A stretch of 64,000 nt of DNA. Origin: Lentisalinibacter orientalis. GTDB taxonomy: Bacteria > Pseudomonadota > Gammaproteobacteria > Steroidobacterales > Woeseiaceae. This document shows, in pieces, positions 57,874 to 64,000 of this stretch (its first letter is position 1; each line of letters starts with the position of its first letter). The notes beneath the pieces were generated by a model. That model saw only the letters and a program-made list of their open reading frames with translations, was not told where the DNA came from and ran no database searches. Location of the stretch: NCBI RefSeq assembly GCF_040706535.1, contig NZ_JAPDRJ010000001.1, positions 682,001-746,000 of the forward strand, read 5' to 3'. A program made the position numbers and the translations under genes.

Positions 57874-58641
57874 CGCGCCGCACTCGATGCCCTGGCCCGC
57901 CTCCTGTTCCCGCCGCGCTGCGCGCTGTGCGGCGAGTCTCCCTGTCTCCGGGACGGGGACAAACCCGGCGGCCCGCCCGGCAGCCGAGCCGGCAAACGAT
58001 GGGCCGCGCCGGATCTCTGCGCAGGCTGTCTCGGTGATCTGCCCCGGATCGCCGGCGCTTGTCGCCGCTGCGCCGAACCGCTGAGTGCGGGCACCCTGTG
58101 CCTCGCATGCCGGCGACACCCGCCGCCGATGGACCTGACGCTGGCGCCGCTGCATTACGCCTTCCCGGCGGACTGGCTGCTCACCGAGCTGAAGTTCAAT
58201 GCCCGCCTCTGGCACGGGCCGCTGCTGGCCGGGCTCGTTGCCGCAGCGCTGGAGGCGGAGCCGTCGTTCAGGCCCGGGCCCGCGGCGGTGCTGATCCCGG
58301 TGCCGCTGCACCGCCGGCGCCTGGCCGCCCGGGGCTACAACCAGGCGCTGGAGATCGCCCGCCCGCTGGCCCGGCGCCTCGGCTGCCGCCTGGCCGACGA
58401 CGTGGTGGTGCGCAGGCGCCCCACCCGGGAACAGTCGTCCCTGAGCGCCCGGGCGCGGCGCCGCAACGTGGCCGGCGCTTTCCGGCTGCGGCGCCCGGCG
58501 GACTTCGGGCACGCCGTCATCGTGGACGACGTCGTCACCACCGGCGCCACCACGCGCGAGATCGCCGCCCTGCTACGGGAAGGCGGCTGCGCCCGGGTCA
58601 GCGTGGTGGCCGCGGCGCGGGCCGCTCAGCGGAACAGGTAA
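57862..58641 (+). CDS. comF: ComF family phosphoribosyltransferase-like protein
   Basis: The 259-residue product has the ComF layout: an N-terminal cysteine-rich zinc part (PPRCALCGE, LCAGCLGDL, CRRCAEPL, LCLACRRH) and a phosphoribosyltransferase domain with the PRPP loop VIVDDVVTTGATTRE. ComF proteins are linked to DNA uptake in competence; the E. coli relative GntX is similar. Four ATG codons lie in a 12-base repeat; the last, at 57862, is chosen as it immediately precedes the conserved segment. The stop overlaps the convergent ubiA stop by 16 bases. Confidence 0.9.
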   Translation: MTHRRAALDALARLLFPPRCALCGESPCLRDGDKPGGPPGSRAGKRWAAPDLCAGCLGDLPRIAGACRRCAEPLSAGTLCLACRRHPPPMDLTLAPLHYAFPADWLLTELKFNARLWHGPLLAGLVAAALEAEPSFRPGPAAVLIPVPLHRRRLAARGYNQALEIARPLARRLGCRLADDVVVRRRPTREQSSLSARARRRNVAGAFRLRRPADFGHAVIVDDVVTTGATTREIAALLREGGCARVSVVAAARAAQRNR

Positions 58642-59555
58642 TCCAGCGCGATGCCGATGAACACCATCATGCCGATGTAGTGGTTGTTCAGGAACGCGCG
58701 GAAACAGTCGGCGGTATCCCGGTCGCGGATGAGGTACTGGTGCCAGGCCATGAAGCCGGCGGCCAGCGCCACTCCCAGGAAGTACCAGAGCCCCATGGAG
58801 AGCCGCGTGCCCATCAGCACGAGCCCCAGCAGCATGAGGCCCTGCAGCGCGCCGATCATGAAACGGTCGGCATCGCCGAACAGGATCGCCGTCGACTTGA
58901 TGCCCACCTGCAGGTCGTCCGGCCGGTCGACCATGGCGTACATCGTGTCGTAGATGATGGCCCAGATCACGGTGACGGCGAACATCAGCCAGGCGATCTC
59001 CGGTATCTCGCCCGTCTGCGCGGCGAAAGCCAGCGGGATGGCCATGGCGAAGGCCGCCCCCAGCACGAGCTGGGGCACCGAGAGGATGCGCTTCACGAAC
59101 GGGTAGACGATCATCAGCACCGCGGCGGCGGCGGCCACCACCCGGGAGAGCGGATTGAGCAACGTCACCAGGCCGACGGCGATCAGGCCCAGGCCGACGA
59201 ACAGCAGGGCCGCTTCCACCACGCTGACCTTGCCCGTGGCCAGCGGCCGCTCCCGGGTGCGGGTCACGTAGGGATCGAAGCCCCGGTCGGCGATGTCGTT
59301 GATGATGCAGCCGGCGCAGCGGGTGACCACGACGCCGGCCATGAATATGGCGAAGATGCCCTCGTCCGGGCGGCCGTCGCCGGCCACCCACAGCGCCCAC
59401 AGCGTGGGCCACATCAGCAGATAGAAGCCGATGGGCCGGTCCAGCCGCATGAGCCGGGCGTAGACGCCGAGCTGGGAGACCAGCACCGCGAGGAAACCGG
59501 GGCGGGTGCGTTCCGCTGCCCGGGCCTGCCCGCGGGAAGCGGCTCCCGTCCTCAC
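58626..59555 (-). CDS. ubiA: 4-hydroxybenzoate octaprenyltransferase UbiA
   Basis: UbiA prenylates 4-hydroxybenzoate in ubiquinone synthesis. The 309-residue protein has eight or nine helices and both aspartate motifs: NDIADRGFD and DTMYAMVDRPDD, plus RPLATGKVS. It overlaps ubiC by four bases, so substrate formation and use are coupled. The N-terminal 20 residues are polar. Confidence 0.95.
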   Translation of the reverse strand: MRTGAASRGQARAAERTRPGFLAVLVSQLGVYARLMRLDRPIGFYLLMWPTLWALWVAGDGRPDEGIFAIFMAGVVVTRCAGCIINDIADRGFDPYVTRTRERPLATGKVSVVEAALLFVGLGLIAVGLVTLLNPLSRVVAAAAAVLMIVYPFVKRILSVPQLVLGAAFAMAIPLAFAAQTGEIPEIAWLMFAVTVIWAIIYDTMYAMVDRPDDLQVGIKSTAILFGDADRFMIGALQGLMLLGLVLMGTRLSMGLWYFLGVALAAGFMAWHQYLIRDRDTADCFRAFLNNHYIGMMVFIGIALDYLFR

Positions 59556-60145
59556 AGCGCTGCGCCCTCCGGTGCCGCGAGGCTGGCGGGGAAATACTCG
59601 ATGACCAGGATGGGCGCGCCGGCCACGCGGATCACCGAACGCCGCGCGAACAGCCGTTCGGCCGCCATGCGCTCGGGCAGCGCCGGGTAGCCTTGGTCGC
59701 CCGGCTCGAAGACGGCGTAGCGGAACGGCTCCCGGCTCACCTCGTCCAGCCGGGCCAGGGCCTCGCCGAGGGGGCGCTCGCCCAGGGCGGCCAGGCTCGG
59801 GAAACGCTCCAAGGTCCCCGCCGGGATGATGCTCGATGCCACCACCAGTTCGCCGGCGGCACCGCCCATGCTGATCTCGCGGACCAGTGCCTCGCCGGCG
59901 TCTCCGTCGAGCAGCGCCCGTTCCTCTCCGTGGAGGCGCCGGCGGCTCTCGGCGTGCACCGCGAGGCGGAAGCTCGCCGGCTGAAAGGACCGGATGCGGG
60001 GCGTCAGCAGGCCGTGGTCGGCCAGCCAGCCGGTCAGGCCGGCGGGCACCGAGGCCGGGATGGTCGCGGACCAGCGGCCGTCGCCCGAGGCTTGTTCGTT
60101 ACCGGGAAGCATGGGGTGCAGAGTGTAGACGAGATCGCGCTCCAT
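59552..60145 (-). CDS. ubiC: chorismate lyase UbiC
   Basis: UbiC converts chorismate to 4-hydroxybenzoate and pyruvate. The product has the family pattern WLADHGLLTPRIR, then FRLAVHAESRR, ALVREISMGG, the substrate region FGERPLGEAL-like LGERPLGEALAR, and FARRSVIRVAGAPILVIEYFPASL. The ATG at 60145 gives 197 residues; the ATG at 60112 gives 186 and is equally plausible, as neither has a clear ribosome site. It follows recG by 29 bases and overlaps ubiA. Confidence 0.9.
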   Translation of the reverse strand: MERDLVYTLHPMLPGNEQASGDGRWSATIPASVPAGLTGWLADHGLLTPRIRSFQPASFRLAVHAESRRRLHGEERALLDGDAGEALVREISMGGAAGELVVASSIIPAGTLERFPSLAALGERPLGEALARLDEVSREPFRYAVFEPGDQGYPALPERMAAERLFARRSVIRVAGAPILVIEYFPASLAAPEGAAL

Positions 60146-60174
60146 GACAGTGCAGGGCGGCGCTCCCGGCTTGG

Positions 60175-62268
60175 TCAGACGCTGCCGTAGCGGCTGGCGC
60201 CACCCAGCCAGCGCTGGATGATGGCCTCGGCGTCCGCCGGCGAGACGGCCGCGGCGGCGAGCTGCACCTTCGGCATGAGGGCGGCGTCGCGGCTGAGATC
60301 GGCGATGCGCAGCTGCATCGCACCGGTCTGGCGCGTGCCCAGCACCTCGCCGGGCCCGCGCAGGCGCAGATCCTCCTCGGCCACGACGAAGCCGTCGTTC
60401 GTCTCGCGCAGCACGGCGAGGCGCCGGCGCGCCATCTCGGACAGCGGTGGGCGGTACATGAGCAGGCAGGTGCTCTCCCGACTGCCCCGTCCAACCCGCC
60501 CGCGCAGCTGGTGGAGCTGGGACAGGCCCATGCGTTCGGCGTTCTCCACGATCATCAGGCTGGCGTTCGGCACGTCCACGCCCACCTCGATCACGGTGGT
60601 GGCGACCAGCAGCCTCAGTTCGCCGGCCTTGAACGCCTGCATCACGGCTTCCTTCTCCGCCGGCTTCATACGGCCGTGCACCAGGCCTACGGGTATGCCG
60701 GGCAGCGCCTCGCCCAGCATCCGGTAGCTGGCCTCGGCGGCCTGGTAGTCGAGCTGCTCGCTCTCCTCCACCAGCGGGCATACCCAGTAGGCCTGACGGC
60801 CTTCGGCACAGGCGCGGCGCACCCGCTCGATGACCTCCTCGCGGCGGGTCTCGGGCAGCACCACGGTGGTCACGGGCCGGCGGCCCGGCGGCAGTTCGTC
60901 GATGACGGAGGTGTCGAGGTCGGCGTAGGCGGTCATGGCGAGCGTCCGCGGGATGGGGGTGGCCGTCATGACCAGCTGGTGCGGCCGGGTCACTCCCTGC
61001 TCGCCTTTCTCCCGCAGCGCTAGGCGCTGGTGCACGCCGAAGCGGTGCTGCTCGTCGATCACCACCAGCGCGAGATTGTGGAAGGCGACGAATTCCTGGA
61101 ACAGGGCGTGGGTGCCGATGACCATCGCCGCGCTGCCGTCGGCGATGGCGGCCAGCGCTTCGCGCCGCACCGCGGAACGCAGGCTGCCGGTGAGCCAGAC
61201 CGGCCGGATGCCCAGCGGCTCGAGCCAGGCGCTGAAGCTCTTGTAATGCTGCTCGGCGAGCAGCTCCGTCGGCGCCATGAGGGCCGCCTGACATCCCGCC
61301 GCGATGGCCTTCAGGCAGGCGGCGGCCGCGACCACCGTCTTGCCGGAGCCGACGTCGCCCTGCACCAGGCGCAGCATGGGGTGGGCCCGGGCGATATCCG
61401 CCGATATCTCTGCCAGCACCCGTTCCTGCGCGGCCGTCAGCCGAAACGGCAGGCTGTCCAGGAACCGCTGCGCCAGGCCGTCGCCGTCCGCCAGCGCCGG
61501 CGCCAGCTCGTCGCGGATGCGATGGCGCAGCCGCCTCAGGCTCAGGTGGTGCGCCAGCAGCTCCTCGAATGCCAGGCGCTGCTGGCAGGGGTGGCCGCCG
61601 CCGGCGAGTTCCGCAAGGTCCACGCCCCGCGGCGGCCGGTGCAGGTACTCCACCGCCTCCGTCAGCGTCGGCAGGTCCGTACGTTCCAGCACCTGGCGCG
61701 GCACCAGTTCGGTGGGCGCCTCCCGGCGCATCATGTCCAGGGCCTCCGCGACGAGGCGCCGCAGGCGGCCCTGCTGCACGCCCTCGGTGGTCGGATACAC
61801 CGGCGTCAGCCTGTCCTCCACCGGTACCGGTTCCTCCGCGCCCAGCAGCCGGTACTCGGGATGCACCATCTCCTTGCCCGACGGGCCGGGGCGGATCTCG
61901 CCGTAACAGGCGATGCGCGAGCCCCGCGCCAGGCGCGCCTGCTGGGAACGGGAGAAATGGAAGAAGCGCAGCGTGAGCTGGCCGCTGCCGTCTGTGATGC
62001 GCACCAGCAGCGACCGCCGGCCCCGGTACACGGTCTCCGAGAGCAGGATGTCGCCGGCCACCAGCACCCGCTCGCCGTGCCTGGCCGAGCCGATGCGGGT
62101 CACCCGCGTGCGGTCTTCGTAGCGCAGCGGCAGCAGGAACAGGAGATCCTCCACCGACTCCGCGCCGAGGCGGGCGAGTTTCTCCGCCAGCGCCGGGCCG
62201 ACGCCCTTCAGCGCCGTCAGCGGCGAGCCGAGGCCCGGGCTCCCGGAGGCGCCGGCGTCCCGGTTCAC
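60175..62268 (-). CDS. recG: ATP-dependent DNA helicase RecG
   Basis: RecG remodels stalled forks and recombination intermediates. The 697-residue protein has the N-terminal wedge domain (LKGVGPALAEKLARLG helix-hairpin and OB fold), Walker A GDVGSGKTVVAAA, motif II DEQHRFGVHQR, VMTATPIPRTLAM and the TRG-type EVGVDVPNASLMIVE. The GTG start at 62268 overlaps the ridA stop by 4 bases. Length and motifs are standard. Confidence 0.96.
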   Translation of the reverse strand: MNRDAGASGSPGLGSPLTALKGVGPALAEKLARLGAESVEDLLFLLPLRYEDRTRVTRIGSARHGERVLVAGDILLSETVYRGRRSLLVRITDGSGQLTLRFFHFSRSQQARLARGSRIACYGEIRPGPSGKEMVHPEYRLLGAEEPVPVEDRLTPVYPTTEGVQQGRLRRLVAEALDMMRREAPTELVPRQVLERTDLPTLTEAVEYLHRPPRGVDLAELAGGGHPCQQRLAFEELLAHHLSLRRLRHRIRDELAPALADGDGLAQRFLDSLPFRLTAAQERVLAEISADIARAHPMLRLVQGDVGSGKTVVAAAACLKAIAAGCQAALMAPTELLAEQHYKSFSAWLEPLGIRPVWLTGSLRSAVRREALAAIADGSAAMVIGTHALFQEFVAFHNLALVVIDEQHRFGVHQRLALREKGEQGVTRPHQLVMTATPIPRTLAMTAYADLDTSVIDELPPGRRPVTTVVLPETRREEVIERVRRACAEGRQAYWVCPLVEESEQLDYQAAEASYRMLGEALPGIPVGLVHGRMKPAEKEAVMQAFKAGELRLLVATTVIEVGVDVPNASLMIVENAERMGLSQLHQLRGRVGRGSRESTCLLMYRPPLSEMARRRLAVLRETNDGFVVAEEDLRLRGPGEVLGTRQTGAMQLRIADLSRDAALMPKVQLAAAAVSPADAEAIIQRWLGGASRYGSV

Positions 62269-62660
62269 GGCATGCTGGTGCCGTGAATAAGGATGGCGTC
62301 CGCCTCTACGTCGGCTCCCTTCGGCAGCGCGGCCACGCCGACGGCGGCCCGGGCGGGGTAAGGCTCGTCGAAGAACTCGGCCATCACTTCGTTCACGGTG
62401 GCGAAGTTGGCCATGTCGGTGAGGTAGATGGTGAGCTTCACGGCATCGGCGAGGCTGCCGCCCGCCGCCTCCGCGATGGCCGCCAGATTGCGGAACACCT
62501 GCCGCACCCGGTCGGCGAACTCCCCCTCCACGAGCTCCATGGTGGCGGGGTCCAGCGGGATCTGGCCCGAGACATAGACCACGCTGCCCGTCTCGACGGC
62601 CTGCGAGTAGGTGCCGATGGCGGCGGGTGCGGCCGGTGTGACCACGTGTTTCTTCTGCAT
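62265..62660 (-). CDS. ridA: RidA family enamine/imine deaminase
   Basis: RidA hydrolyses reactive 2-aminoacrylate-type enamines produced by PLP enzymes. The 131-residue protein has GTYSQAVETGSVVYVSGQIPLDP and the conserved C-terminal YPARAAVGVAALPKGADVEADAI with the catalytic Arg. It lies 11 bases after spoT and overlaps recG, the order seen in many relatives. Confidence 0.95.
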   Translation of the reverse strand: MQKKHVVTPAAPAAIGTYSQAVETGSVVYVSGQIPLDPATMELVEGEFADRVRQVFRNLAAIAEAAGGSLADAVKLTIYLTDMANFATVNEVMAEFFDEPYPARAAVGVAALPKGADVEADAILIHGTSMP

Positions 62661-62671
62661 GCTTCCTCCGG

Positions 62672-64000
62672 TCAGGCGCAGTCGCGGGTGACTTTGATGA
62701 CGCTGGGCATCTTGCGGATGCTGCGCAGCACGGCGGCCAGGTGCTGGCGGTCGCGCACCTGCAGCAGGAAGGTCATCACGGAGGCGTCGTCGTCGCCTTC
62801 GCGCACCGAGACCTGCTCGATGTTGGACTGTGCCGCCGAGATGGTGGCCGCCACCTCGGCCAGCACTCCCATGCGGTTGACGGCGATCAGCGTCACCTGG
62901 GCCGTGAAGTCCTGGTCGATGTCGCTGCGCCAGTTCACCGTCACCCACTTCTCGGGGTGCTTGCGGAAATTCGCCAGGTTGTGACAGACGTTTCTGTGGA
63001 TGACGACCCCGCGGCCGCTGGACAGGTGGCCCATGATGGCATCGCCGGGAATCGGGTGGCAGCAGCGCGCATAGGTGACGACCATGCCCTCGGTGCCGGT
63101 GATCGTGAGCGAGGTGCTCTCGCGCACGGCCGGCTCCACCTCGCCGGCATCCACGCCCAGCAGCAGCCGGGCGACGATCGGCGACAGCCGCTCGCCGAGG
63201 CCGAGCTGCTCGTACAGCTCGATCTTGTTGTTCAGGCCGAAAGCTTCCAGTACCTCGGTCATCGACTTCTTGTCCACCTTGCGCAGCGAGGACTTCTGTT
63301 CCTTCAGCGCCTGTTCCAGCAGGCGCTTGCCGAGTTCAGCGGCCTCGCCCCGGCGCAGGTTCTTCAGGTAGTGGCGAATGGCGGAACGCGCCTTAGCCGT
63401 GACCACGAAGTTGACCCAGTTCGGATTCGGCCGGGCCCCCTTGTTGGTGATGATCTCGACGGTCTGGCCGTTGGAGAGCGGCGTCCTCAGCGGCACGAGG
63501 CGCCGGTCGATCTTGGCCGCGACGCAGCGGTTGCCGATGTCCGTGTGCACGGCGTAGGCGAAGTCCACCGCGGTGGCGCCGCGGGGCAGGCGGCGGATGT
63601 CGCCCTTGGGCGTGAACACGTAGACCTTGTCCGGGAACAGGTCCACCTTCACGCTCTCCAGGAACTCCTCGGAGCTGTCGTCCTGCTGCAGCTCCACCAG
63701 GTTGGAGAGCCACTCCCGGGCCCTCAGCTGGGGCGAGGCGGCGGACTTGTCCTCGGCCTTGTAGCGCCAGTGCGAGGCGATGCCGCTCTCCGCCACCAGG
63801 TCCATCTCACGGGTGCGGATCTGCACCTCCAGCGGCAGCCCCCGCGGGCCGAAGCAGGTGGTGTGCAGGGACTGGTAGCCGTTCACCCGGGGTATGGCGA
63901 CGTAGTCCTTGAAGCGGCCCGGCATCGGCTTGTACACCTTGTGCACCAGCCCCAGCGCCCGGTAACAGTCGTCGACGTCCTCGACCACGATGCGGAAGCC
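62672..64000 (-). CDS. spoT: bifunctional (p)ppGpp synthase/hydrolase SpoT, 5' part outside window
   Basis: The frame is open to the window edge; 442 residues are visible, lacking the N-terminal hydrolase domain. Seen from the edge are the end of the synthetase domain (GRFKDYVAIPRVNGYQSLHTT), the TGS domain (VYVFTPKGDIRRLPRGATAVDFAYAVH region), a helical region, the CC/RIS domain with CCHPIPGD and a C-terminal ACT domain ending in IKVTRDCA. The RFKD motif is that of bifunctional SpoT/Rel proteins rather than of RelA, and the spoT-ridA-recG order agrees. Confidence 0.93.
   Translation of the reverse strand, partial: GFRIVVEDVDDCYRALGLVHKVYKPMPGRFKDYVAIPRVNGYQSLHTTCFGPRGLPLEVQIRTREMDLVAESGIASHWRYKAEDKSAASPQLRAREWLSNLVELQQDDSSEEFLESVKVDLFPDKVYVFTPKGDIRRLPRGATAVDFAYAVHTDIGNRCVAAKIDRRLVPLRTPLSNGQTVEIITNKGARPNPNWVNFVVTAKARSAIRHYLKNLRRGEAAELGKRLLEQALKEQKSSLRKVDKKSMTEVLEAFGLNNKIELYEQLGLGERLSPIVARLLLGVDAGEVEPAVRESTSLTITGTEGMVVTYARCCHPIPGDAIMGHLSSGRGVVIHRNVCHNLANFRKHPEKWVTVNWRSDIDQDFTAQVTLIAVNRMGVLAEVAATISAAQSNIEQVSVREGDDDASVMTFLLQVRDRQHLAAVLRSIRKMPSVIKVTRDCA

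Noticed and set aside
1..64000. CRISPR arrays, prophage genes, insertion sequences, tRNA or rRNA genes
   Set aside because: None of the direct-repeat, integrase/transposase or RNA-gene patterns was found on reading either strand; a covariance-model search was not possible.

Overview
The window is a GC-rich, densely coded stretch of bacterial chromosome. It looks gammaproteobacterial: yibN-grxC-secB-gpsA, envC-ctpA-yibQ, slyD-slyX, dtd-tatABC, ubiC-ubiA beside recG, and spoT-ridA-recG are gene orders or pairings typical of that class, and the aa3 oxidase cluster points to aerobic respiration. I cannot assign a genus. No rRNA, tRNA, CRISPR array, prophage or insertion sequence was seen. Most content is housekeeping. 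The accessory interest is concentrated in a secreted Kazal-repeat protein (about 11.8-12.7 kb), a split TRAP locus with a REP-like inverted element (18-21.5 kb), a catabolic operon (27-32 kb), and an HMG-CoA reductase next to an Omp85-family protein (37-40 kb).

Layout. 1-4.3 kb: the 3' end of a peroxiredoxin-like gene, pyrD (class 1B type), trmL, and the minus-strand operon yibN-grxC-secB-gpsA. 4.4-9.3 kb: envC, ctpA, yibQ, a DJ-1 family gene and a membrane GGDEF protein, all plus strand. 9.4-13.3 kb: a DUF1214/DUF1254 pair, a Nudix hydrolase, a methyltransferase, the six-module Kazal protein and a GNAT. 13.3-17.9 kb (minus): dtd, tatA, tatB, tatC and a HerA-like ATPase. 18-27 kb: a Tat-type, TakP-like TRAP binding lipoprotein on plus, facing the minus-strand run uvrD-trkA-trkH-TPR-dctQ-dctM. 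27.1-31.8 kb (plus): FAD monooxygenase, Asp/Glu-racemase-superfamily enzyme, aldehyde dehydrogenase and MFS transporter, a tightly packed catabolic operon of unknown substrate. 31.8-36.8 kb (minus): MscS channel, DUF4404, CPBP protease, slyX, slyD, MAPEG, GST and a sulfotransferase-like protein. 36.9-44.8 kb: DUF2784, Omp85-like protein, HMG-CoA reductase, DksA/TraR zinc finger, prolyl oligopeptidase, an exported methyltransferase and two GNATs. 44.8-48.3 kb: DUF302, an orphan ParA, a thioesterase-like protein, CsaA and two hypotheticals. 48.3-56.7 kb: the cytochrome c oxidase locus (coxB, coxA, a 42-aa small protein, ctaG, coxC, surf1, a SCO-like protein, ctaA, ctaB, plus an antiparallel DUF2909 gene). 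56.8-64 kb: bioC and comF diverging, then ubiA, ubiC, recG, ridA and the 3' part of spoT.

How the genes work together. The Tat genes lie just upstream of a binding protein with an apparent twin-arginine lipoprotein signal. TrkA and TrkH form a potassium uptake pair. DctQ and DctM complete the TRAP transporter although their binding protein is on the opposite strand. The cox locus holds structural subunits together with copper-insertion and heme a synthesis factors. UbiC and UbiA supply quinone precursors. SpoT and the DksA-family protein belong to the stringent response. Many same-strand neighbours overlap by 1-8 bases (ATGA, GTGA or TGATG), so translational coupling is probably common.
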